Below are positions 17,740 to 24,712 of a DNA stretch of 64,000 nt, piece after piece. A program made the translations under genes and the position numbers. The notes below the pieces were generated by a model, which saw only the letters and a list, made by a program, of their open reading frames with translations, was not told where the DNA came from and searched no databases. Numbering within the stretch: the stretch's first letter is position 1; every line of letters starts with the position of its first letter. Source of the DNA: Parasphingorhabdus flavimaris (GTDB taxonomy: Bacteria; Pseudomonadota; Alphaproteobacteria; Sphingomonadales; Sphingomonadaceae); assembly GCF_013371215.1 (NCBI RefSeq), contig NZ_JABWMH010000002.1:434001-498000 (forward strand), written 5' to 3'.

Positions 17740-18327
17740 CTAGCTTCCGCTGGCCACGATCTGTCGCCAGAGCCTATACCCCTTATAGACCAGAAAAATG
17801 CACAGGATCAGCATCACCGATGCTATGATTAGAGCGGCTATCGGGTTGGCGAAGGCGAGGAACAGCAAGCCGCCGGTGGCAATATCTTCGCCGGTCGATA
17901 CAACCGCATTGCTGACCGGCTCCGGACTGGTGTTGACGAGGGCGCGGGCGCCGGCTTTTGCGCCGTGGCTCATCAGGGCCGCGCCACCGCCCAGCAGAAA
18001 CACCGCCACCTGCCAGGCCGGGTCGCTGGCGTCGACCACCGCGAGGGCCAGCAGAGCGCCGCCCAGCGGCCGGACCGCTGTATGGATGGTGTCCCAGACC
18101 GAATCGAGCCAGAGAATCTTGTCGGCGAAAAATTCGGCCAGCGCTCCGAGCGCGCTGATCGCCAATATCCAGGGATTGGCGAGCGCATCGAGCATCTGAA
18201 GATTTTCCGGCAGGCTGATCCACTGCAACCGCATCGCGAGACCGGTGACAAACACGGTCAGATATAGTCGCCAGCCCGCGATCAGGCTGACGCTACCGGC
18301 CAATCCCAATAGCTCGACTATTCCCAT
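17740..18327 (-). CDS. DUF4126 membrane protein
   Basis: A 195-residue membrane protein with five to six hydrophobic helices. The pattern LLGLAGSVSLIAGWRLYLTVFVTGLAMR at the start, then LGALAEFFADKILWLDSVWDTIHTAVRPLGGALLALAVV and GGGAALMSHGAKAGARALVNTSPEPVSNAVVSTGEDI, is that of the DUF4126 family. The last helix is followed by a short basic tail. The function of the family is unknown. It is divergent from the Nudix hydrolase gene. Confidence 0.8.
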   Translation of the reverse strand: MGIVELLGLAGSVSLIAGWRLYLTVFVTGLAMRLQWISLPENLQMLDALANPWILAISALGALAEFFADKILWLDSVWDTIHTAVRPLGGALLALAVVDASDPAWQVAVFLLGGGAALMSHGAKAGARALVNTSPEPVSNAVVSTGEDIATGGLLFLAFANPIAALIIASVMLILCIFLVYKGYRLWRQIVASGS

Positions 18328-18431
18328 ATCCCGATCCTGCCACGGCGACGGAAGTTTGGCAAATCCGATTGCGCGGACAGGCGGGAATCAAATCACTTGG
18401 CAAACCAGTCGCTTGCTGTTCATATGATGAT

Positions 18432-19256
18432 ATGATCAAATCAGAGAATAATAGCGGAACGCCGCCCATCGATGCGATAACCGGCAAGCCGATGCCCAAG
18501 CCGATTCCCGCCGCCACATTGGTGATATTCCGCGATCAGCCCGGAAGCGAGGCGCCGGAACTGTTGATGGTCGAACGTTCGGCCAAGATGGTCTTTGCTG
18601 CCGGTGCTGCGGTTTTTCCCGGTGGCAGAATTGATGATGCGGATTTCGATTATGCCAGGGCGCTCGGCCATGATGATTTTGACGAATATGGCGCGCGGAT
18701 CGCGGCGATCAGAGAATCGATCGAGGAAACCGGAATTGCGGTCGCGGTAGATGGTGATCTCGACCCCAGACGTGTTTCGGAAGCACGGGATGCGCTGAAC
18801 AGCGGAACGATCCTTTCCGATATCTGCAACCAGTTCGACTGGCAGCTGGAACTGGAAAAGCTGATACCCTTTACGCGCTGGTGCCCGCCCTTTGCCGAAA
18901 AACGGGTTTTCGACACGCGATTCTACATGATTTCTCATGATGATCACAAGGCAGAGGCCACGGTCGACGAAACCGAGAATTACAATCTGTTCTGGGGCAA
19001 TGCACAGTCCGTGCTCGATCGCGCCGATGCCGGAGAGGTGAAGATCATCTTCCCGACCAAGCGCAATCTGGAAAGGCTGGCGCAATTTGGTTCGTTTGAC
19101 GAGGCGGTTGCCCACAGCAAGGCTCACCCCTCGGTGATGGTCTCCCCCAGTCTCGAGAAACGCGACGGGCTGGTCCATTTGTGCATTCCCGAAGGCATCG
19201 GCTATCCGGTGACGTCGGAACCGATGGACGCGGTCCAGCGCGGTTTCAAGAAATAG
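18432..19256 (+). CDS. Nudix hydrolase (NUDT19-like)
   Basis: A 274-residue protein. The Nudix motif is present but split: FPGGRIDDADFD starts at about residue 62 and the RESIEETGI end comes about 35 residues later, so the loop is longer than in MutT. This spacing is seen in the NUDT19/RP2-type Nudix group, some of which hydrolyse CoA derivatives. The later part (RWCPPFAEKRVFDTRFYM) also fits that group. The ATG at 18432 is chosen; the frame runs further upstream only from a TTG. The actual substrate is unknown. Confidence 0.85.
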   Translation: MIKSENNSGTPPIDAITGKPMPKPIPAATLVIFRDQPGSEAPELLMVERSAKMVFAAGAAVFPGGRIDDADFDYARALGHDDFDEYGARIAAIRESIEETGIAVAVDGDLDPRRVSEARDALNSGTILSDICNQFDWQLELEKLIPFTRWCPPFAEKRVFDTRFYMISHDDHKAEATVDETENYNLFWGNAQSVLDRADAGEVKIIFPTKRNLERLAQFGSFDEAVAHSKAHPSVMVSPSLEKRDGLVHLCIPEGIGYPVTSEPMDAVQRGFKK

Positions 19257-19361
19257 GACAGATGGCGCGGCGGCAGGTCGCAGAGATAACCCTTTGAATC
19301 CCTGCGGAATTCTGGCGCACTTGCCGCTGTGGCCTTGCTGCCGAACGGCGAAATTATTTGC

Positions 19362-19643
19362 TCAAGCCTGGCTGTCTTTGCGATCTTTCAGCGGATAGTC
19401 TTCGGGGCGCACCGTGGAAACATTCGGACGCTCGCTGACCTTTTCGGGCGATTGCCCGCCGGGGGTCAAATCGTCGTCATCATCGGCTGGTGTATTTTCG
19501 GCGTCTCCATATGTCCCTCCGGCCTTGCCCTTGTCCATGCCGTATGAAGTCTCCGGCCTGTGCGGAGTCCCGGGTGCTGCTCCGGGGTTCAAGCGTTCAT
19601 ATTCATGAGAATGCCCGGTTTTCTTGTTATCACTTTTGGCCAT
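19362..19643 (-). CDS. Small acidic hypothetical protein
   Basis: A 93-residue hydrophilic protein with no membrane segment. It has a basic start (MAKSDNKKTGHSHEYERLNPG), a Gly/Pro-rich middle and an acidic run of Asp (about residues 52-58), and is probably largely disordered. Start 19643 is supported by GGAGGA just upstream; longer in-frame starts lack one. I recognise no family, though small proteins of this composition occur in sphingomonads. Its neighbours are unrelated. Confidence 0.65.
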   Translation of the reverse strand: MAKSDNKKTGHSHEYERLNPGAAPGTPHRPETSYGMDKGKAGGTYGDAENTPADDDDDLTPGGQSPEKVSERPNVSTVRPEDYPLKDRKDSQA

Positions 19644-19851
19644 AGCAAATCCTCCATTTTGTGACGTATCAACAGGATTACGCGGCCATGGCGGGATAGT
19701 TCCGGCGGAATTGCTCTGAATATGGGCAGGTCGACGAAAGATATGGGGAGAACGGGCGGGATCAGAGCCGGCCAAGTAAAGCAGTCGCTTGCTATTTGCC
19801 TAACTTTTACCGCCAGACCGGATAGTCCTGTGCATCGGTCATTGGGAAAAA

Positions 19852-19928
19852 TGGTGCGCCCGGCAGGACTCGAACCTGCTGCCTCAAGATTAGAAGTCTC
19901 GCGCTCTATCCAGATGAGCTACGGGCGC
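19852..19928 (-). tRNA. tRNA-Arg (TCT)
   Basis: On the minus strand the 77 bases read GCGCCCGTAGCTCATCTGG... with anticodon loop CTTCTAA (anticodon TCT), T arm GCAGGTTCGAGTCCTGC, acceptor GCGCCCG pairing with CGGGCGC, and an encoded CCA. It reads AGA codons. Confidence 0.95.
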
Positions 19929-20032
19929 GTCATTTCCAAGCGCTTTAGCGTGCTTTTGACCGGCTGCAAACCGTGATGTGCCTGCCGTGCCATAATTGTT
20001 GAATTGTCCTGCGCCGGAGCTAAGGTCCGCCG

Positions 20033-20764
20033 ATGAACGATAGTCCTGTTGTCCGCACCTCCGCTTCCAGCCAGACCGGCCACCGGTTCCGCTATTATGA
20101 TTTCGTGATGGCGGCCTTCGTCACTGTCTTGCTGCTGTCCAATGTCATTGGCGCGGCCAAGCCGACCTTCATCACGATCAGCGGCGAACAGTGGATTTAC
20201 GGCGCTGGCATATTATTCTTCCCGCTTGGCTATGTGATCGGCGACATTCTGACCGAAGTCTACGGTTATGCGCGGGCGAGGCGGGTGATCTGGGCCGGCT
20301 TTGCCGCGCTGCTGTTCATGGCTTTCATGAGCTGGGTGGTGGTTTCTTTGCCGCCGGCAGAGGGATGGGAAGGGCAGGCCGCCTATGAAAGCGTCTTCGG
20401 TCAGGTGCCGCGCATCGTCGCGGCATCGATTGTCGCCTTCTGGGCCGGTGAATTTGTGAACAGCTATGTGATGGCGCGGATGAAGGTCTGGACGCAGGGC
20501 AAGGCGCTATGGAGCCGCACGATCGGCTCGACGGTCGTGGGGCAGGGCGTCGACAGCCTGATCTTCTATCCTCTGGCCTTCTGGGGAATATGGGAGCCTG
20601 CGGTGGTGTTTACCGTGATGGCGACCAACTGGTTGCTGAAGGTGCTGTGGGAGGCGGTGCTGACGCCGGTGACCTATCTGGTGGTCGGCTGGCTCAAGCG
20701 GCGCGAGGGCGTCGATATCTATGATGAAGATACCGACTTTACCCCGTTCAGCACGTCAACCTAG
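20033..20764 (+). CDS. yhhQ: Queuosine precursor transporter (YhhQ/QPTR family)
   Basis: A 243-residue membrane protein with about six helices. Diagnostic pieces are VTVLLLSNVIGAAKPTFI, GAGILFFPLGYVIGDILTEVYGYARARRVIWAGF and FVNSYVMARMKVWTQGKALWSRTIGSTVVGQGVDSLIFYPLAF, the core of the VUT/YhhQ family. In E. coli YhhQ imports preQ0 and preQ1 for queuosine synthesis in tRNA. The C-terminus is acidic and cytoplasmic. It is convergent with the next gene; both stop codons lie in one CTAG. Confidence 0.9.
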   Translation: MNDSPVVRTSASSQTGHRFRYYDFVMAAFVTVLLLSNVIGAAKPTFITISGEQWIYGAGILFFPLGYVIGDILTEVYGYARARRVIWAGFAALLFMAFMSWVVVSLPPAEGWEGQAAYESVFGQVPRIVAASIVAFWAGEFVNSYVMARMKVWTQGKALWSRTIGSTVVGQGVDSLIFYPLAFWGIWEPAVVFTVMATNWLLKVLWEAVLTPVTYLVVGWLKRREGVDIYDEDTDFTPFSTST

Positions 20765-21192
20765 GCGAGAATGGACTGCTTCTCCGCGTTGCGGGCAAAA
20801 AGATAAAAGCCGACTGCAAAGATCGGGATCAGGATCGGCATGATCCATTCGCTGCCGGTCAGGACGTCGGCATATCCCAGGAACAGGAGCAGGCCGCCAA
20901 ACTGGATGAAGACGGCGATCATCGACAGCAGGAACATCCTTACCGCCAGGCGTTTGCGGGCGAGCAGCAGGATCGAGCCGACAAATCCGGCGAACACGGC
21001 GACGGCAAAGGCCGAGGTCAGCCAGACCGGTTGGTTGAGAAGCAGATTCTGCTGTTCCGGCCGGAGCGCTGCAAATGCTTCCGGGCTCATCATGAACTGC
21101 TGGAAATAGGCGGCAAGCCCCATTGTGTTCCATACGAGAGCAAGAATTCCTACGACCCAGAACCCGGTTGGCGCTTTTCGTTTATCCATCAT
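20761..21192 (-). CDS. Small membrane protein, unknown
   Basis: A 143-residue protein with four hydrophobic helices (about residues 11-30, 61-81, 87-110 and 117-136) joined by short loops; the first loop contains FAALRPEQQNLLLNQPVW. I placed the start at ATG 21192 with GGGG six bases upstream; the ATG at 21204 has its only purine-rich site too close. It resembles small four-helix inner membrane proteins common in marine Alphaproteobacteria. I do not recognise a function. It is divergent from the peroxiredoxin gene. Confidence 0.7.
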   Translation of the reverse strand: MMDKRKAPTGFWVVGILALVWNTMGLAAYFQQFMMSPEAFAALRPEQQNLLLNQPVWLTSAFAVAVFAGFVGSILLLARKRLAVRMFLLSMIAVFIQFGGLLLFLGYADVLTGSEWIMPILIPIFAVGFYLFARNAEKQSILA

Positions 21193-21360
21193 TATTGACC
21201 CCATCCCCTGAAACTGAGGCGAGTTTGATATTTTGCCACGGAAGTTTCAAGTCAAACCGGTCATTGAACGATTTTGTGAATAAGTATGGCAGGGTAAATC
21301 AATTTAACCGATAGGCATTTTGCGCCTAACGAGCGCCTTTCAAGTCACAAGGAGTTAATA

Positions 21361-21912
21361 ATGATCGGTCGTAATATCCCCCAGGTTACCCTGAAAACCC
21401 GCGTTCGCGATGAAGCCGTCGATGGCGAGAATCCTTTCCGCTGGCAGGACGTAAACACGGCGGACCTGTTTGCTGGCAAGCGCATTGCCGTATTTTCGTT
21501 GCCCGGCGCATTCACGCCGACCTGTTCGAACGAGCAATGCCCCGCTTTTGAACGTCTCTATGACGAATTCAAGGCGCGCGGCGTCGACGAAGTCTATTGT
21601 ATCTCGGTTAATGACGCCTTCGTAATGTACCAGTGGGGCAAGTCCCTCGGTCTCGAAAAGGTCAAATTGCTGCCAGACGGCTCGGGTGACTTTACCCGGC
21701 GCATGGGCATGCTGATCAAGAAGAACCACCTCGGCTTCGGCGATCGCAGCTGGCGCTATTCGATGATTGCCGATGATGGCGTCGTCAGCGCCTGGTTCGA
21801 AGAGCCGGGCATCAATGACGACGGCGTCGACGCTGACCCCTATGTCGAATCGACCCCCGAGAAATTGCTCAACTGGCTGGATGACGACGCAGCGGCACGC
21901 AAGGCCGCCTGA
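21361..21912 (+). CDS. Peroxiredoxin, Prx5 family
   Basis: A 183-residue peroxiredoxin of the Prx5 (AhpE-unlike, PMP20-like) type. The active site PGAFTPTCSNEQCP gives the peroxidatic Cys at 55, with a second Cys at 60. The rest (YCISVNDAFVMYQWGKSLG, LLPDGSGDFTRRMGMLI) is the standard Prx5 sequence. It reduces hydrogen peroxide and organic hydroperoxides, usually with glutathione or thioredoxin as donor. AAGGAG lies at ideal distance from the ATG. A strong terminator follows, so it is monocistronic. Confidence 0.93.
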   Translation: MIGRNIPQVTLKTRVRDEAVDGENPFRWQDVNTADLFAGKRIAVFSLPGAFTPTCSNEQCPAFERLYDEFKARGVDEVYCISVNDAFVMYQWGKSLGLEKVKLLPDGSGDFTRRMGMLIKKNHLGFGDRSWRYSMIADDGVVSAWFEEPGINDDGVDADPYVESTPEKLLNWLDDDAAARKAA

Positions 21913-21937
21913 GCATTTTCAGCTTATGCAAATGAGA

Positions 21938-21967
21938 CCGCGAGCAAGAAATTGCTCGCGGTTTTTT
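21938..21967 (+). terminator. Rho-independent terminator
   Basis: A perfect 10-bp stem CCGCGAGCAA/TTGCTCGCGG with loop GAAA, followed by six T. It ends the peroxiredoxin transcript just before the next gene. Confidence 0.93.
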
Positions 21968-21988
21968 ATTGTGCGATAGCATCCGCTT

Positions 21989-22507
21989 ATGGACCGTCTC
22001 AACAAACCCATCATCATGACGGCGCAAATGGGCCCGGCGGACTTCGCCTGGGCTGACAGCATGCGCAGGCGCCATTTCCCGCCCGAGCGAAACCAGATCG
22101 GCGCTCATATAACCCTGTTTCATCACCTGCCGCCGCAGGCGCTGGATGAAATAAAATCTGCCGTCGTCGCTCTGACCGGCAATCTGTCGAAGCCGGAGGC
22201 TAGCCTGTCCGGTCTGATCCACCTTGGAAATGGCGTTGCCTATCGGTTGCAGGCGCCCGAGTTGCTGGCTTTGCGGATGGAATTGGCGGACCGCTTTGCC
22301 GGGCTGCTGGTGGCGCAGGACCAGCAAACCCCACGGCTCCACATCACCGTCCAGAACAAGGTGACATCGGGCGAGGCGCGGCGTCTTTTTGACGAGCTGT
22401 CAGCCGCGTTCGAGCCACGCCCCCTGGCGATTCACGGGATCGGCCTCCATTATTATGCCGACGGTCCCTGGCGGGATATCGGCAACTGGCCCTTTCGCGG
22501 CCGCTAG
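21989..22507 (+). CDS. 2'-5' RNA ligase/2H phosphoesterase-family protein
   Basis: A 172-residue protein with the two HxT motifs of 2H phosphoesterases: HITLFHHL near residues 40-47 and LHITVQNKV near residues 117-125. Relatives such as ThpR join or open 2',5' RNA bonds and hydrolyse cyclic phosphates. Length and motif spacing (about 77 residues) fit. The substrate is not evident. It is convergent with the flavoprotein gene, again sharing CTAG for both stops. Confidence 0.85.
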   Translation: MDRLNKPIIMTAQMGPADFAWADSMRRRHFPPERNQIGAHITLFHHLPPQALDEIKSAVVALTGNLSKPEASLSGLIHLGNGVAYRLQAPELLALRMELADRFAGLLVAQDQQTPRLHITVQNKVTSGEARRLFDELSAAFEPRPLAIHGIGLHYYADGPWRDIGNWPFRGR

Positions 22508-23739
22508 CGGACGCCGACTTCCTTGATCGGAATATCTGTGTCGACAAGCTCGTTCTTGTCGAGATTCAATCCTTCAACGACCGCCTTGCGGCCTTGGACA
22601 TAATCCTTGGTGGCGTTGACGCAGTCCAGCGCCACAACCTTGCCATCGCGATAATATATCACCGAGAAGCTGCGCGAATCCGGATCGCCGCGGACGACAT
22701 GGCTGTCGTGGCCGGCCGAAAGGCCGACGGTTTGCAGTTTCAGATCATATTGATTCGACCAGAACCAGGGCACGCTGTCATATTCGGCTTCCTCGCCTAT
22801 GATATCGAGCGCGGCGACCTTTGCCTGGTCATTGGCGTTCTGGACCGATTCGAGCCGGATCATCGCGCCATCGGCAAAGGCATTGCTGTGGGCAGCGCAG
22901 TCGCCGATCGCATAAATGTCGTCGAGACTGGTCCGGCAGTGGGAATCGACGTCGACCCCGTTGCCGGTCGCTGCGCCAGCCGCGACCAGCGGGCCGGTTT
23001 CGGGGATGATGCCGATGCCGACCACAAACATGTCTGCGGCAAGCGTCCGTCCATCGGCGAGGGTCACTGCGGTGGCAATCCCTTCGTCGTTGGTCTCGAA
23101 TCCCGAGACACTGGCCTCCAGTTCGATGGTCACGCCCTGACGGCGGTGCTCGGCCTCGTAAAATCGCGACAGTGGTTCGCCAGCGACGCGCGACAGGACC
23201 CGGTCAAGCGATTCGACGATTGTGACCTGCTTGCCCAATTTGGTCAGGACGGCAGCCGCTTCCAGTCCGATATATCCGCCGCCGACGACAACGGCTTTCT
23301 CGACCGACGGCAGGGCGGCCATGATCTTGTCGACATCGGCGCGGGAACGGACCGCGTGAATATTGCGCGCCTGGCTGCCCGGGCAATCGAGCATGCGCGG
23401 AGAACCACCGGTTGCCCAGATCAGCTTGCCATAGCCGATCTCGTCGTCGGAGGTCAGCGTGACTTTCTTGGCGACCGGATCGATTTTCGATACCCGGTTG
23501 CCGGTAAGCAGATCAATTTCGCGTTCGGGCCAGAAGCTCTCCGGCCGCAGGAGTATCCGTTCAAACGGCTTGTCGCCCGCCAGATATTCCTTGGAAAGCG
23601 GAGGCCGTTCGTAAGGCGGATATTTTTCGTTTCCGACCAGACCGATGGAGCCTTCAAATTTCTTCTGGCGCAGTGCGATCGCCGCTTGCGCGCCGGCATG
23701 GCCAGCGCCAACGATCAAGATGTCGTAAAATGCGTTCAT
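22504..23739 (-). CDS. FAD-dependent ferredoxin reductase-like protein
   Basis: A 411-residue flavoprotein of the putidaredoxin reductase type. It starts DILIVGAGHAGAQAAIALRQ (FAD site), has VVVGGGYIGLEAAAVL near residue 150 (NAD site), and DIYAIGDCAAHSN near residue 275 (second FAD contact). Such reductases pass electrons from NADH to small ferredoxins serving P450 or ring-hydroxylating oxygenases. No ferredoxin gene is beside it, but the window does contain a P450 and a Rieske oxygenase that lack dedicated reductases, so it could serve them. Start 23739 is taken from the FAD site and an upstream GAAGGG; the open frame runs further. Confidence 0.88.
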   Translation of the reverse strand: MNAFYDILIVGAGHAGAQAAIALRQKKFEGSIGLVGNEKYPPYERPPLSKEYLAGDKPFERILLRPESFWPEREIDLLTGNRVSKIDPVAKKVTLTSDDEIGYGKLIWATGGSPRMLDCPGSQARNIHAVRSRADVDKIMAALPSVEKAVVVGGGYIGLEAAAVLTKLGKQVTIVESLDRVLSRVAGEPLSRFYEAEHRRQGVTIELEASVSGFETNDEGIATAVTLADGRTLAADMFVVGIGIIPETGPLVAAGAATGNGVDVDSHCRTSLDDIYAIGDCAAHSNAFADGAMIRLESVQNANDQAKVAALDIIGEEAEYDSVPWFWSNQYDLKLQTVGLSAGHDSHVVRGDPDSRSFSVIYYRDGKVVALDCVNATKDYVQGRKAVVEGLNLDKNELVDTDIPIKEVGVR

Positions 23740-23833
23740 ATATGCCCTTCGCTGCCGCATATCGGCATCAAGGTCGCTGTTAGCGCGAAATCCATTGGCC
23801 GTGCAAGTTTTGCTTATTTCTTGATTCAGCTTG

Positions 23834-23862
23834 TTGACCGGACAGAAGGCTGTGACTATAGC
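23834..23862 (+). promoter_or_regulatory. Candidate promoter of tRNA-Met
   Basis: TTGACC (23834-23839) and TATAGC (23857-23862) are separated by 17 bases and lie about 54 bases before the tRNA, on its strand. Confidence 0.5.
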
Positions 23863-23915
23863 GCCGCCGTCCAGAGAGAGTTTCGTGGTGGCCAAATCGG
23901 TCGCCGGGACTTGAT

Positions 23916-23992
23916 GGCGGAGTAGCTCAGGTGGTTAGAGCAGTGGAATCATAATCCATGTGTCGGGGGTTCGAGTCCCTCCTCCGCTACCA
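23916..23992 (+). tRNA. tRNA-Met (CAT), elongator
   Basis: A 77-base cloverleaf: acceptor GGCGGAG with CTCCGCT (a G-T pair at 1-72), D arm AGCTCAGGTGGTTAGAGCA, anticodon loop ATCATAA, T arm GGGGGTTCGAGTCCCTC, and an encoded CCA. The sequence is that of alphaproteobacterial elongator Met, as I recall it. It lacks the C4-G69 and C5-G68 pairs seen in the other CAT tRNA, and it lacks the unpaired first base of an initiator. Confidence 0.92.
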
Positions 23993-24036
23993 GAAAACAG
24001 CCATTTCCCAATTAGCCACATAGAGCGGTTTACAGT

Positions 24037-24347
24037 TCACCTGTAAACTTTTGGTTTGAGCTTCTGAGCCGAATCAATACGAAACCCAATAGAAGAACGT
24101 TCCCCGAGCAGCTTGGCGGATAGCCGATGGCTTCCGGCAGTGATCAAGGGAGCGTCTCTGCAAAATCGACGACCACGAATGCAAGCGGCGCATTGGAGCG
24201 GCGCATGTCGCCTATGAGGTCGAGAAGAAGTTTCCCTCCAACAATTTTGCAATCAAAGCTGATCGCGGCGCCCCGATATCCCCTCCTTGGAGTGGCTCCG
24301 TTTACGGCACATTGGACCAAATTGTAGCGGAACAAGGCCCATCGCAA
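24037..24347 (-). pseudogene. Possible frameshifted small gene, unrecognised
   Basis: On the minus strand a frame opens at 24347 (MRWALFRYNLVQCAVNG) and ends at 24144 after AFVVVDFAETLP. Another frame then continues with PLITAGSHRLSAKLLGERS to a stop at 24037. One frameshift near 24150 would join them into a protein of about 100 residues. The joined sequence is protein-like, but I recognise no family. It could also be chance. Confidence 0.25.
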
Positions 24348-24528
24348 TGAGCGCTGGATAAGGCGCCACTATGGATGTCAGTTAAATCCCAAGCGGCCAT
24401 CCTAGCCAAACACGAAACCATACCAGCGCCGGCCGCGAGGACCAAAGCACCGGATCAACGCATCACTCCAAAAGACCGCAATTGGGTGGTTTGCGCTCAT
24501 TCGACAGGTCGGATTCTGACGACTGATA

Positions 24529-24599
24529 TTGGGTCGTTTGCGGACTGTCGGCTATTGGATGCTGGGCGGTGGAAAGCGCACCGTCGGCTAACGACCCAA
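24529..24599. repeat. Inverted repeat TTGGGTCGTT/AACGACCCAA
   Basis: A perfect 10-base inverted repeat, 24529-24538 and 24590-24599, with 51 bases between. A near copy of the left arm (TTGGGTGGTTTGCG) lies at 24483-24496. It is probably a dispersed intergenic repeat. Confidence 0.4.
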
Positions 24600-24712
24600 A
24601 TTCGGACGTTCATGTTGTCTGCTCTAGTGTCTCCTTCGAGTGCAACAGAAGACATTGGAATTGAGCCCATCGATTGGATATTGCTCTACAATTGGCAATC
24701 GGACGCAGGGTT

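Larger units (their letters stand above)
23993..24712. other. Gene-poor stretch with decayed reading frames
   Basis: About 720 bases between tRNA-Met and the end of the histidine kinase gene. No convincing intact gene is present on either strand. It holds a possible broken minus-strand gene (24037-24347) and a 10-base inverted repeat near 24529-24599. The position beside a tRNA, and short frames with uneven composition, suggest an old insertion site now decayed; I found no integrase or clear duplicated tRNA end. Confidence 0.5.

Noticed and set aside
19722-19976. 84-codon plus-strand frame over tRNA-Arg
   Set aside because: Reads through the complement of a tRNA gene; its GLEPAASRLEV-like sequence is a known artefact.
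22594-23925. 443-codon frame opposite the ferredoxin reductase-like gene
   Set aside because: Antisense of a clear flavoprotein; no family features.
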